Position numbers and translations under genes: made by a program
NCBI GenBank assembly: GCA_029263035.1
Contig: JAJCYF010000249.1
Location: forward strand, 1-19,195
Length of the DNA: 19,195 nucleotides
Reading direction: 5' to 3'
Source of the DNA: Actinomycetes bacterium
Lineage (GTDB): Bacteria; Actinomycetota; CADDZG01; JAHWKV01
In this document: positions 6,973 through 13,446 of the stretch, one piece after another
Layout: each line of letters begins with the position of its first letter
How positions within the stretch are numbered: position 1 is the stretch's first letter
The notes under the pieces: generated by a model
Seen by the model: only the letters and a program-made list of their open reading frames with translations
Told to the model about the DNA's origin: nothing
Database searches by the model: none

Positions 6973-6990
6973 TCTGAACTCTTTCTGAAC
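6973..6990 (-). promoter_or_regulatory. Candidate PHO box (PhoP operator), TCTGAAC-N4-TCTGAAC
   Basis: The perfect 7-bp repeat TCTGAAC occurs at 6973-6979 and 6984-6990, separated by TCTT, giving the 11-bp unit spacing of PhoB and PhoP sites. Read toward pstS it is GTTCAGA-N4-GTTCAGA, resembling the Streptomyces PHO unit GTTCACC. A further CTGAAT half-copy abuts it at 6968-6973. The position, between the divergent pst operon and its predicted regulator phoP, strongly suggests activation of pstS and possible autoregulation of phoP. Confidence 0.65.
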
Positions 6991-7003
6991 ATCGGAGGCG
7001 TCG

Positions 7004-7705
7004 ATGTCGAAGCTTCTCGTTGTAGAAGACGACCCGACCATGTGCGAGATGGTCGCCTACAACCTTCGGCGGGAGGGGTTTGACGTAGACACCGCAGCCG
7101 ATGGAGAGTCCGGCCTGATGAAGGCCAACTCCCCGGACGTCACGATGATGATCGTCGACCTTATGCTTCCCGGCATCGACGGTATGCAGATCACCCGGGA
7201 GATTCGCCGCCGGCGCACCGACCTGATCATCCTCATGCTCACCGCCCGCTCCGAGGAGAAGGTCCGCCTGCAGGGATTCGGGTTCGGTATCGACGACTTT
7301 TTGGCCAAGCCGTTCTCAATGGGGGAACTGGTTGCCCGGGTCAAGGCTCTGCTGCGCCGGTCCCGGGTGGAAGCGCTTCGGACCGGAGCGCCTCCCGAGC
7401 TGGTGTTCGGAGACCTGAAGGTTGTAGCCCGTGACTTCCGGTGCTGGGTGGGGGAAATCGAGGTGGACCTCAGGCCCAAGGAGCTCACCCTGCTCGTAAC
7501 CCTGGCATCGGAGCCCGGGAGGCTGTTCTCCAGGGCGGAGCTGGCGGAGAAGGTGTGGGGTTACGACAAGATGACCGATACCCGGACCATAGACACCCAC
7601 ATCAAGAACCTGCGGCGCAAGGTGGAGACCATCTCTGCGTTCACCTACATAGTGACGGTCCGCGGTGTGGGCTACCGCTTCCGGGTCAACCCCAAAAAGT
7701 CGTGA
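7004..7705 (+). CDS. phoP: OmpR/PhoB-family response regulator, phosphate regulon (PhoP/RegX3-like)
   Basis: A 233-residue transcription factor. The receiver domain is at about 1-120, with acidic pocket E8-D9-D10, phosphoacceptor D52 (VDLMLPG), T79 in LMLTAR and K101 in LAKPFS. The winged-helix DNA-binding domain is at about 135-228, with DLRPKELTLLVTLASEPGR, the recognition-helix region TRTIDTHIKNLRRKVE and the closing VRGVGYRF wing. GGAGG lies 5 nt before ATG 7004. It sits divergent from the pst operon and overlaps phoR by 4 bp, so it is the cognate regulator of phosphate starvation by context. Phosphorylated by PhoR, it should bind 11-bp direct repeats such as 6973-6990. PhoP, PhoB and RegX3 labels cannot be separated by sequence here. 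Confidence 0.93.
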   Translation: MSKLLVVEDDPTMCEMVAYNLRREGFDVDTAADGESGLMKANSPDVTMMIVDLMLPGIDGMQITREIRRRRTDLIILMLTARSEEKVRLQGFGFGIDDFLAKPFSMGELVARVKALLRRSRVEALRTGAPPELVFGDLKVVARDFRCWVGEIEVDLRPKELTLLVTLASEPGRLFSRAELAEKVWGYDKMTDTRTIDTHIKNLRRKVETISAFTYIVTVRGVGYRFRVNPKKS

Positions 7706-8997
7706 GGCGGCCGCCGGCCCTTCGCTCCCGCATCGCTGCGGTTCAGACCGGGCTGGCGATCGTCGGAATGGTCGTGCTGTACCTTATCGCCGGAGACCGG
7801 CTGGGTCCGGCGAGAAGACCGTTCGTCCTGGTGGCCGTTCTCACGGTTGCGGCCATGCTGGCCTCCTCGGTGATGGTAGCCAACTGGGCCACCCGTTCGC
7901 TTGCACTGCTGGCGCAGGACCTGGCACGGATTGCGCGGGGCCACTCGGACCGGGTCACCGCGTCCGGCCCCCGGGAGGCGGTCAAGCTTTCCGAGGCCAT
8001 CAACGGCATGGCCGAGGAGCTGGCCGGCGTGATCGACGAGCTGAGATCCGAAACCGGACTGAGGGAGCAGATCCTGGCCTCGATGCGTGAGGGAGTGGTT
8101 CTCGCCGACGGCTACGGCGAGGTCATCTACGCCAACCAGGCCGCCCACGACATGTTCGGCCGCAGCCCCCGCGATCTGCTTCCCGCCCAGCTGGAGGAGC
8201 TGGGCGAGCACGAGCTGACCATCCACCACCCCCGCCGCCGCGAGCTGCGGTCGACCTCGGTCAGGCTGGAGGACGGCCGGACACTGGTGGTGATCCAGGA
8301 CGAGACGGAGCGCAAGCGGGTGGAGTCCATCCGCCGGGACTTCGTGGCCAATGCCTCGCACGAGCTCAAGACGCCGGTTGCCGGGATCATGGTCACCGCC
8401 GAAACGGTCGAGCGGGCGATCGACGACGACCTGGCCCACGCCCGGCGATTCGCGGCCAACCTCGTCCGGGAGGCGCGGCGGCTCAGCTCTCTGGTGCAGG
8501 ATCTGCTGGACCTGGCCCGCCTGGAGTGGGGCCAGGGGGAGCGGACCCGCCTGCGGCTCGCGCTGGTCGCCCAGGGCGAGGTGGAGGCACTGAGGGATCG
8601 GATGGTGAACAAGGGGCTGCTGCTGACTGTCGAGCTGGATGAGGAAATGGAGGTCCTGGGGGTGCAGGAGGACCTGGCGCTCATGGTCCGCAACCTGCTG
8701 GAAAACGCCTTGGTCTACACCGCCGCGGGGTCGATCACGGTTGCGATGTCGGCTGCCGGTGCCGAATGCGAGCTCAAGGTGTCCGACACCGGCTCCGGCA
8801 TTCCCACCTCCGACCTGGAGCGGATCTTCGAGCGCTTCTACCGGGTGGACAAGGCGCGCAGCAGGGATACCGGAGGAACCGGGCTGGGTCTGGCGATTGT
8901 CCGGCACGTAGCAGAGAGCCACGGCGGCGTGGTAGAGGTGTCCAGCGAGCTGGGAGCCGGGTCAACCTTTACGGTGCGGCTTCCCCGGGCCGACTGA
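7702..8997 (+). CDS. phoR: Phosphate sensor histidine kinase (PhoR/SenX3-like)
   Basis: A 431-residue membrane kinase starting at GTG 7702, which overlaps the phoP stop as GTGA. Two membrane helices (about 12-31 and 40-61) flank a very short external loop of about 9 residues, so it probably does not bind phosphate outside; PhoR and SenX3 proteins are thought to read the Pst/PhoU state instead. A HAMP-like linker (62-112) is followed by a PAS domain (about 120-202, ILASMREGVVLADGYGEVIYAN). The dimerisation and phosphotransfer domain carries H220 in ASHELKTP. The ATPase domain has the N box NLLENA (331-336), G1 DTGSGIP (362-368), F box FERFYR and G2 GGTGLGLAIV (391-400). The in-frame reading upstream of 7702 is just an open alternative frame within phoP. 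Confidence 0.93.
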   Translation: MRRPPALRSRIAAVQTGLAIVGMVVLYLIAGDRLGPARRPFVLVAVLTVAAMLASSVMVANWATRSLALLAQDLARIARGHSDRVTASGPREAVKLSEAINGMAEELAGVIDELRSETGLREQILASMREGVVLADGYGEVIYANQAAHDMFGRSPRDLLPAQLEELGEHELTIHHPRRRELRSTSVRLEDGRTLVVIQDETERKRVESIRRDFVANASHELKTPVAGIMVTAETVERAIDDDLAHARRFAANLVREARRLSSLVQDLLDLARLEWGQGERTRLRLALVAQGEVEALRDRMVNKGLLLTVELDEEMEVLGVQEDLALMVRNLLENALVYTAAGSITVAMSAAGAECELKVSDTGSGIPTSDLERIFERFYRVDKARSRDTGGTGLGLAIVRHVAESHGGVVEVSSELGAGSTFTVRLPRAD

Positions 8998-9006
8998 GCG
9001 GGGCTA

Positions 9007-9861
9007 CTACTCCTCGGCGCAGGTGATGCCGATCTTCTCGGGACCCTTGTTGCAGCGATCGTTGATGAACCCCTGGATAGCGGTGGTGTTCAGCTCCTCA
9101 CATTCCTGCATGTGGCCCCAGGCCGACAGAGCGATGGTGTTTTCGATCTCCGGGTTCGGAATGGCGATCACGCCGTCGATGTGGGAGTCCGCGAACTCGT
9201 CGACCCGGTCGATTTCGTCGTCCGAGAGGTCCTTGTAATGAATGATGACTCCGCCGTGCTCCAGGTTGTGTACGAGGGTCTCATGGTCGGGCGCTTCCCG
9301 ATAGGAACCCCACGGAGCGGTCTGTCCGCGGTGGACACCCGAGGTGGGCGGGTTGGTCTCGTAGCCGTCAAAGGTTTCGTCGGAGGCCAGGTGGGGCTTG
9401 CCCTCCAGCTCATCCGGGAAGGACTCGATGGGTCCACATCCGGCTGCCTCCACGGCGGCGGCGATGGCGGCATTCTCGCCCTGGGCTCTTTGAACCGCGA
9501 AGACAACTCCGGCACCGACGGCGATAAGAACGACGATTGCGATCAGAATCTGCTTGCGCCGCTTGGCCTGCTGGCGCTTGCGGGCGATGGCGATACGCTC
9601 CTGCCGGGCCGCCTCTCGCTTGGCTTTGCGCTCTTCGGCGGACTTGCTGGTCGGTGCAGCGGAAGCTTCTGCTGCGGATTCCTCCGCCGCCGTTTCGGCT
9701 GCCTTCTGAGGTTCCTCTTCGGCGCCGGCTGCTGAGGAGGCGGCGGGCTTGGCCGCGCCGGCAGACCCTGCGGGTTTGCGCGCTTGGGGAGGCTTCTTAC
9801 CTGTAGCTGGTCGTTTTTGACCGGGTCGGCCCTGAGGTGGGCGCTTCTTGGGAGGTGCCAT
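9007..9861 (-). CDS. DUF3105 membrane protein with long charged cytoplasmic N-terminus
   Basis: A 284-residue protein from ATG 9861 (MAPPKKRPPQG). Residues 1-103 are Lys/Arg/Pro/Ala/Glu-rich, low-complexity and probably cytoplasmic. One membrane helix lies at 104-124. Residues about 141-272 are a DUF3105 domain: YETNPPTSGVH, APWGSY, LVHNLEHGGVIIHY (196-209) and ALSAWGH. The conserved His residues (H177, H198, H202, H208) look like a metal site, but the family has no known function. C142, C254, C270 and C281 could make extracytoplasmic disulfides. A TAGGAT -10 box lies 8 nt upstream. It ends 9 bp from the end of convergent phoR, with tandem TAG stops. It has its own promoter below a strong terminator, so it is probably monocistronic. 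Confidence 0.85.
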   Translation of the reverse strand: MAPPKKRPPQGRPGQKRPATGKKPPQARKPAGSAGAAKPAASSAAGAEEEPQKAAETAAEESAAEASAAPTSKSAEERKAKREAARQERIAIARKRQQAKRRKQILIAIVVLIAVGAGVVFAVQRAQGENAAIAAAVEAAGCGPIESFPDELEGKPHLASDETFDGYETNPPTSGVHRGQTAPWGSYREAPDHETLVHNLEHGGVIIHYKDLSDDEIDRVDEFADSHIDGVIAIPNPEIENTIALSAWGHMQECEELNTTAIQGFINDRCNKGPEKIGITCAEE

Positions 9862-9869
9862 CTGTCTCA

Positions 9870-9875
9870 ATCCTA
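9870..9875 (-). promoter_or_regulatory. -10 box TAGGAT of the DUF3105 gene
   Basis: On the minus strand TAGGAT fits TANNNT and lies 8 nt before ATG 9861. The predicted transcript starts about 1-2 nt before the ATG, so it would be leaderless or nearly so. No Shine-Dalgarno sequence is present. Confidence 0.4.
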
Positions 9876-9917
9876 AACCACTTCGGTCGCGAGCCGTCCA
9901 ATCGGCCCCGCAACGAA

Positions 9918-9949
9918 AAAGCCCCCGAAGGTTTTCCTTCGGGGGCTTT
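9918..9949 (-). terminator. Strong intrinsic terminator
   Basis: A perfect 14-bp stem (AAAGCCCCCGAAGG paired with CCTTCGGGGGCTTT) has a 4-nt loop. On the minus strand it is followed by T residues (CTTTTTCG). It lies 14 bp after the stop of the zinc-ribbon gene at 9963 and ends that transcript, separating it from the DUF3105 gene. Confidence 0.92.
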
Positions 9950-9962
9950 GAGTTTGCGGACG

Positions 9963-10829
9963 TTAGATGGTCTTGGGCTTGTACTCGATGGCCTGCATGG
10001 CATTCAGAACGTCGAGCCGGTCGCTGAACATCCGGCGACGGTACTCGACCAGCCGCTGGCGCCGGGCCAGGGTTTCCATGCGGCGCTGGTCCTTGCTGCC
10101 TGCGTTGATCCGGAAGTACTTCATCATGTTGATGCTCTGGCGAAGCTTCTCCCGGAAGGGGCTCAGTTGACGCACCTCGGGAAGCTGGTAGTCGAAGTTC
10201 AACCACTCCGACCGGTACTTGGGATTCGATGGGGTGTAGGTCCAGCCGACCTGCTTCGCGATGTGCATCAGGCTGCTGTGGTCCAGGGCACGAGCGGTAA
10301 CCGGGATATTGGATACCAGCTCGGTCTCGGTGCCGACGGGGGTGTTCGAGTACTCCTGGTCGGAGGGCCTGAGCAACGCAGGAGTGTTGTCGACCGAGGT
10401 CTCCTCCACGAGCATTGCCGGCTCGAAGTCGCCCAACTGAAGCGACGGGGCGGGTGCAGCCTTGCGGGATCGCTTGCGTACGGGGGCCGGGGCCTCCACC
10501 TCTGCCTCAACTGCTGCCACGAGAAGCTCGGACTCGGCGGCGGGTGCCGGGGCGGGCTCTTCCCGGGCGATGACTGCGAGATCTTCAGCTTCCTCATCGA
10601 GCAGCAGGGAGACCATCTGTTCGTGGTCCAGGTCGCTGCGGAGATGCCGGATTGCCTTGTGGTTGAGGTCTAGAACCAGGGCCCCGCCAACCTTGCGGAT
10701 CATCACGTGAGAATCACACCAAAAACACTGAAAGATCGGACGGCCGTGGTAGGTGGTGACCAACGCATAGTCATCGCCTGCGGGGTCGCCCGCCATTTCG
10801 CACGAAGGACACTTAACTTTCTTACTCAC
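9963..10829 (-). CDS. Unrecognised protein with N-terminal zinc ribbon
   Basis: I do not recognise the family. From GTG 10829 the protein has 288 residues. Residues 7-38 hold CPSC and, 24 residues later, CFWC, a classic four-Cys zinc-ribbon spacing (C7, C10, C35, C38). Residues 90-130 are an Ala/Pro/Glu linker with a basic patch RKRSRK. Residues about 180-288 are a charged, predominantly helical C-terminal domain rich in Arg and Tyr (HIAKQVGWTYTPSNPKYRSEW, then RRMETLARRQRLVEYRRRM). It has no signal peptide or membrane helix, so it is cytoplasmic. The basic C-terminus suggests nucleic-acid or ribosome contact, but that is inference. GTG 10829 is preferred because AAGGA lies 10 nt upstream; the frame extends to another GTG at 10889 without a ribosome site. 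A strong terminator follows. Confidence 0.65.
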   Translation of the reverse strand: MSKKVKCPSCEMAGDPAGDDYALVTTYHGRPIFQCFWCDSHVMIRKVGGALVLDLNHKAIRHLRSDLDHEQMVSLLLDEEAEDLAVIAREEPAPAPAAESELLVAAVEAEVEAPAPVRKRSRKAAPAPSLQLGDFEPAMLVEETSVDNTPALLRPSDQEYSNTPVGTETELVSNIPVTARALDHSSLMHIAKQVGWTYTPSNPKYRSEWLNFDYQLPEVRQLSPFREKLRQSINMMKYFRINAGSKDQRRMETLARRQRLVEYRRRMFSDRLDVLNAMQAIEYKPKTI

Positions 10830-11028
10830 GTCCGGATATTCCTTTCCGTACGATGAGGCGTAAAGGCTGAGCTTCCAACCTCGAGTCACCCCAGAGATCG
10901 AGTTGGGTCATGTATCTATCGGCAGAAACTCCAGACCTTTAACACGACTTCCTAATTTGTTTGGGATCACGACGCCAGCGGGCGCGCAGGACAGCAAGGG
11001 TGACCGGGAAACTGTTTGAACCGGGGGG
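10830..11028. other. Intergenic region upstream of the zinc-ribbon gene
   Basis: This 199-bp gap holds the promoter region for the gene starting at 10829 and the end of the Gly-rich gene's transcript. A weak minus-strand promoter candidate is TTAAAG (about 10942-10937) with TAGATA 18 nt downstream. I see no convincing hairpin terminator for the Gly-rich gene and no RNA gene. Confidence 0.3.
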
Positions 11029-11613
11029 TTAGACCCCGAGGTCGAAGGAGAACCCGCCAATGCTTCCGCCGGCGTTACCCGTGGTGCTGCCGCCTCCCGT
11101 ACCGCCCGGGACCAGGGGGGCCGAAGCCGCGCTGGTGGATGATTGGAGGGTCGCGTTGCCTGTGGAGGGAGGCGTCCACCGGGAGCTCGAGCCGGCTGCG
11201 GCTGCTGCTCCTGCGGGGGGATCCTCGTCCTGGGTGACACCGGCGTAGTCGCCGCTGCCGCCTGCAGTGCCGCCGCCTCCGCCGCCTCCGCCGTTACCGC
11301 CACCGCTGCCTCCGGTGCCGGGCGAAGTGCCGCTGGGAGCTACGTTTCCGGCTCCGCCGCTGCCGCCGCTGCCGGACCCGCCGGCCGAGTCGCCGGACGA
11401 ACCACCGGGTGCACCGTCACCGGCGACGCCGCTGCCGGCCCCGCTGCCGCCGCTGCCGGACCCGCCGCCGCCTCCGCCGTCGCCGGCGTTCAGCTCCATC
11501 TCAATCTCGATGCAACTCTCGCCGGAACAGGTTTGTGCGTACGCCACGACCGTAAGGAGGAAGAAGACGGTCACCGCCAGGGCGACCATGCCCATGGTCC
11601 TCGATGCCTTCAT
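11029..11613 (-). CDS. Secreted glycine-rich low-complexity protein
   Basis: A 194-residue protein from ATG 11613, with AGGAGG 5 nt upstream, one of the best ribosome sites in the window. Residues 1-26 are a signal peptide (MKASRTMGMVALAV..., cleavage likely after AYA). A short Cys motif TCSGESC follows (C29, C34), then IEIEMELNAGD. Residues about 45-125 are almost entirely Gly and Ser with runs of up to eight Gly. The C-terminal part is Ser/Thr/Pro/Gly-rich and ends FSFDLGV. No wall-sorting LPXTG motif or membrane anchor is present. The function is unknown; a structural or surface-coat role would fit the composition, but this is inference. The opposite strand has an open poly-proline frame that is a composition artefact. 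Confidence 0.7.
   Translation of the reverse strand: MKASRTMGMVALAVTVFFLLTVVAYAQTCSGESCIEIEMELNAGDGGGGGGSGSGGSGAGSGVAGDGAPGGSSGDSAGGSGSGGSGGAGNVAPSGTSPGTGGSGGGNGGGGGGGGTAGGSGDYAGVTQDEDPPAGAAAAAGSSSRWTPPSTGNATLQSSTSAASAPLVPGGTGGGSTTGNAGGSIGGFSFDLGV
11357..11383. repeat. 27-bp direct repeat, copy 1, in the Gly-rich gene
   Basis: A 27-bp sequence beginning CCGCTGCCGCCGCTGCCGGA is exactly repeated 84 bp downstream at 11441-11467. Both copies are in the same codon phase and encode Gly-Ser-rich segments, so recombination between them would delete 28 codons in frame. Confidence 0.7.
11441..11467. repeat. 27-bp direct repeat, copy 2, in the Gly-rich gene
   Basis: Exact second copy of the repeat at 11357-11383, within the same low-complexity Gly/Ser coding stretch. 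Confidence 0.7.
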
Positions 11614-11644
11614 TCTTACCTCCTATTGGTTGGACTCAATTTCG

Positions 11645-11650
11645 ATACTA
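11645..11650 (-). promoter_or_regulatory. Candidate -10 box TAGTAT of the Gly-rich gene
   Basis: On the minus strand TAGTAT lies 31 nt before ATG 11613 and upstream of AGGAGG, leaving a conventional short leader. An overlapping TAGGCT just upstream, with TTGCCC 18 nt before it, is an alternative. The 91-bp gap to the lipoprotein gene leaves room for this promoter. Confidence 0.35.
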
Positions 11651-11704
11651 GCCTACCGGGCTTCAAAGGTGGGGGGCAAGGTTGAGGAAATATCGTGAAA
11701 AAGC

Positions 11705-12331
11705 TCAATCGGTAACCGGGACGACCGTCGCCTCCCACTCGGCGGACTTGGGTTCGCAGGTTCCCCCCGCACTGGCGGCCTCTGCCTTGGGAATGAAAGA
11801 GGTGCGCTTGGTAGCGGTCATCTGGGTCACCACGCCTACGCCGTCGATCACCTCGAAGTCGGTGGGGGTGACCTCGACGGTGTTGGTGGCCTCGAAAGCC
11901 TGGGGAACGACCCGGCCGTCCGCCGCCCTGCAGGCGTTGGACACCTCCGGAGGGAAGATTTGATTGATGCGGTAAACGCCGTTCTCATAGGCAACTGTCG
12001 ACACCACCGCTCCCGCCTGGGCGTCGTCGGGGTTGGTGGCGGAGATCTCCGAGTTGCAGGGCCGGTCCTCACAGCCGGGGGTGACCTCCCAGATCCGCCT
12101 GATCTTGTTGCCGGGCTCGAAGGTCGTTTCTTCCTCGGTCGCTCCCACCAGCCGTACCAGCGTGTAGTTGAACTCCCACCGGCCCTTCCAGATGGAGGTC
12201 TCCAGCGCGGGCTCCGCCTCGGGGACTGCGGAAGGGGAGGGTGACGATTCGGGGACCGCGGTCCGGGCGCATCCGGCAAGCGCAACCAGGACGGCCAGAG
12301 CCACCAACCGGCGGACTACCGCCGCTGCCAT
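11705..12331 (-). CDS. Lipoprotein of unknown function
   Basis: A 208-residue protein. Residues 1-21 are a lipoprotein signal (MAAAVVRRLVALAVLVALAG then C21), followed by a Ser/Pro/Glu linker to about residue 45. The mature domain (about 46-208) starts WKGRWEFNYTLVRLVGATEE and continues with beta-rich segments. It contains four cysteines (C87, C92, C134, C192) that could form two disulfides. I do not recognise the family; a small beta-barrel fold is possible but unproven. ATG 12331 lies inside the end of the upstream gene (16-bp overlap), so it is translated from the same mRNA as the two small Cys proteins. It is placed outside the membrane while its operon partners look cytoplasmic. Confidence 0.7.
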   Translation of the reverse strand: MAAAVVRRLVALAVLVALAGCARTAVPESSPSPSAVPEAEPALETSIWKGRWEFNYTLVRLVGATEEETTFEPGNKIRRIWEVTPGCEDRPCNSEISATNPDDAQAGAVVSTVAYENGVYRINQIFPPEVSNACRAADGRVVPQAFEATNTVEVTPTDFEVIDGVGVVTQMTATKRTSFIPKAEAASAGGTCEPKSAEWEATVVPVTD

Positions 12332-12615
12332 GGGAACCGTTCGGGGGGCGCCGGCGGGGGAGTCTCATCGTCGTCGCCGGCGGGGAGGTCACGGGACGGG
12401 GGTTCGGGAGCTTCTTCGGCCGCCGGAATGCGCGGGGCGGCACGTTCGCCGGCAAGCTCGGCGGTCATTTTAGCAACCGTCTCCTCCAGCAGGTTGATGC
12501 TGTTGGTGAACCCGTGTTTTCGTGCCGCGAAGTCCGGAACCTCGACGACCATGGTGCGGCCGCACTTGCGGCAGGTCGTGGTCATCTTGACGCCGTGCTT
12601 GCAGTAGTCGGTCAT
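12316..12615 (-). CDS. Small Cys/His-motif protein, unrecognised
   Basis: A 99-residue protein. The N-terminus reads MTDYCKHGVKMTTTCRKCGR, so C5, H7, C15 and C18 could bind one zinc ion. This is followed by TMVVEVPDFAARKHGF and a helical segment (about 38-58). The last ~40 residues are Pro/Glu/Asp-rich and probably disordered. No family is recognised. It starts 13 bp after the preceding small zinc-ribbon gene and overlaps the lipoprotein gene by 16 bp, making a three-gene unit. No Shine-Dalgarno sequence is visible, so translation may be coupled. Confidence 0.6.
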   Translation of the reverse strand: MTDYCKHGVKMTTTCRKCGRTMVVEVPDFAARKHGFTNSINLLEETVAKMTAELAGERAAPRIPAAEEAPEPPSRDLPAGDDDETPPPAPPERFPWQRR

Positions 12616-12628
12616 CGGCGGGTGAGCA

Positions 12629-12889
12629 CTAGATCAGCGGCCCGCGGCAGCTTCGGCAAAGACCCTTGACGGTAAGGTCCTCGTTTTTGCACTTGCGGCA
12701 TGGGGCCCAGTCGACCTGGGCGACGTAGCCCGGCGGCTCGGAGATGACCCCAAGGGACTGGCCGTGGAAGCGGGCCTGCTCATACTCGGGTCCTTCCTTG
12801 CGCTCCACCAGATCCCAAACATAGTTGGTGAAATGTTGATCTCTTGCAAAATCGGCCACCTTCGTCAGATCGACCTTTACCCAGTACAT
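12629..12889 (-). CDS. Small zinc-ribbon protein, unrecognised
   Basis: An 86-residue protein from ATG 12889 (MYWVKVDLTKVADFARDQHF). The C-terminal 25 residues hold CRKC (C64, C67) and, 10 residues on, CRSC (C78, C81), a compact treble-clef or rubredoxin-like zinc knuckle; the first 60 residues look like a small mixed helix/strand domain. The function is unknown. An ATG at 12913 is in frame and would add 8 residues, but neither has a Shine-Dalgarno sequence. The 12889 start has a TANNNT box 7 nt upstream and is preferred. It is the first gene of the unit with 12316-12615 and the lipoprotein, and is divergent from the DUF5519 gene. Confidence 0.6.
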   Translation of the reverse strand: MYWVKVDLTKVADFARDQHFTNYVWDLVERKEGPEYEQARFHGQSLGVISEPPGYVAQVDWAPCRKCKNEDLTVKGLCRSCRGPLI

Positions 12890-12896
12890 GAATACA

Positions 12897-12902
12897 AGGA
12901 TA
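12897..12902 (-). promoter_or_regulatory. -10 box TATCCT of a predicted leaderless promoter
   Basis: On the minus strand TATCCT fits TANNNT and lies 7 nt before ATG 12889, predicting transcription from the start codon. It supports 12889 over 12913 as the start of the small zinc-ribbon gene. Confidence 0.4.
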
Positions 12903-12912
12903 AGGCGGGACA

Positions 12913-12918
12913 TAAAAT
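12913..12918 (+). promoter_or_regulatory. -10 box TAAAAT of a predicted leaderless promoter
   Basis: TAAAAT matches five of six bases of TATAAT and lies exactly 6 nt upstream of ATG 12925. The divergent gene starts only 35 bp away, leaving no room for a standard leader. The transcript should begin at or within a base of the ATG. Confidence 0.55.
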
Positions 12919-12924
12919 CGGCTG

Positions 12925-13416
12925 ATGGAACCCGACGACCCCCGGCGTGAGTGGCTGCCCTTCCGCCCGGGCGATCCCCCCCGCACCACCCCCGACGACC
13001 CTCACCGGCAGCTTACGCAGATTGCACCGGTTGAGATGCAGGAAGCGCTCGTCGAGCGCGGCCGGCTCCTTTCGGGCACCTTCGTCGCCCCCAGCCTCAT
13101 CTCGATGCCGGGCTCCCGCGGCTTCGTGCTGGACGACTCTACGCCCACCCCGGTCTCCGAGGTCTTCATGATCGGCCGTGAGTACGCCCACATCCATCCT
13201 TCCTATGACGGCAGCCTGCACATGATCGTGCCGCCCCACCTGGTCCGGCAGGTGGTGGAGCGAGGCTGGGGAGAGCAGCACCCGGTGGCCAGGATGGGCC
13301 TCATCCCAATGAACACGCTCATGGTTTACGGCCCGAGAGATCCCGGGGAGCTGGATCTGGTCTTCATGCTGCTCAAGGCGTCCTGGAGCAACGCCCGGGG
13401 CGACCAGCCGGGCTAG
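12925..13416 (+). CDS. DUF5519 / luciferase-domain-like protein
   Basis: A 163-residue protein. Residues 80-150 hold the family pattern: EYAHIHPSYDGSLHMIVPP, then VVERGWGEQHPVARMG, then MNTLMVYGPRDPGELDLVF. This matches proteins labelled luciferase-family or DUF5519; the label comes from a plant luciferase-like annotation and does not imply light production. Four His residues (H89, H91, H99, H119) are well placed to form a metal or catalytic site. The first ~30 residues are Pro/Asp/Arg-rich and probably disordered. It has no export signal, so it is cytoplasmic. It has its own leaderless-type promoter, and the next gene starts 42 bp downstream with its own -10 box. Confidence 0.7.
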   Translation: MEPDDPRREWLPFRPGDPPRTTPDDPHRQLTQIAPVEMQEALVERGRLLSGTFVAPSLISMPGSRGFVLDDSTPTPVSEVFMIGREYAHIHPSYDGSLHMIVPPHLVRQVVERGWGEQHPVARMGLIPMNTLMVYGPRDPGELDLVFMLLKASWSNARGDQPG

Positions 13417-13439
13417 CCGGACCCGGTCCGGGACCCGGT
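13417..13439 (+). repeat. GC-rich hairpin and 9-bp direct repeat between DUF5519 and LOG genes
   Basis: CCGGAC (13417-13422) pairs with GTCCGG (13426-13431) immediately after the stop codon. The same stretch contains the direct repeat GGACCCGGT at 13419-13427 and 13431-13439, 12 bp apart. There is no T-run, so it is not a standard terminator. It covers the -35 region of the next promoter and could be an operator. Confidence 0.35.
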
Positions 13440-13446
13440 GCCGGGC

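Noticed and set aside
7441..7701. Upstream extension of phoR to position 7441
   Set aside because: The extension lies inside phoP in another frame and has no kinase-like sequence. GTG 7702 in a GTGA overlap gives a normal N-terminal membrane helix.
7672..8922. 416-codon open frame antisense to phoR
   Set aside because: Frame-shadow of a high-GC gene: phoR has all kinase motifs in order, while this frame is rich in Gln, His, Gly and Arg with no domain and no ribosome site.
11267..11698. Plus-strand poly-proline frame opposite the Gly-rich gene
   Set aside because: GGC/GCC-rich Gly codons read as Pro on the other strand. The minus-strand gene has a signal peptide and AGGAGG; the plus frame has neither.
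12890..12913. ATG 12913 as the start of the small zinc-ribbon gene
   Set aside because: It would leave only 11 bp to the divergent start and has no -10 box at leaderless spacing; ATG 12889 does.
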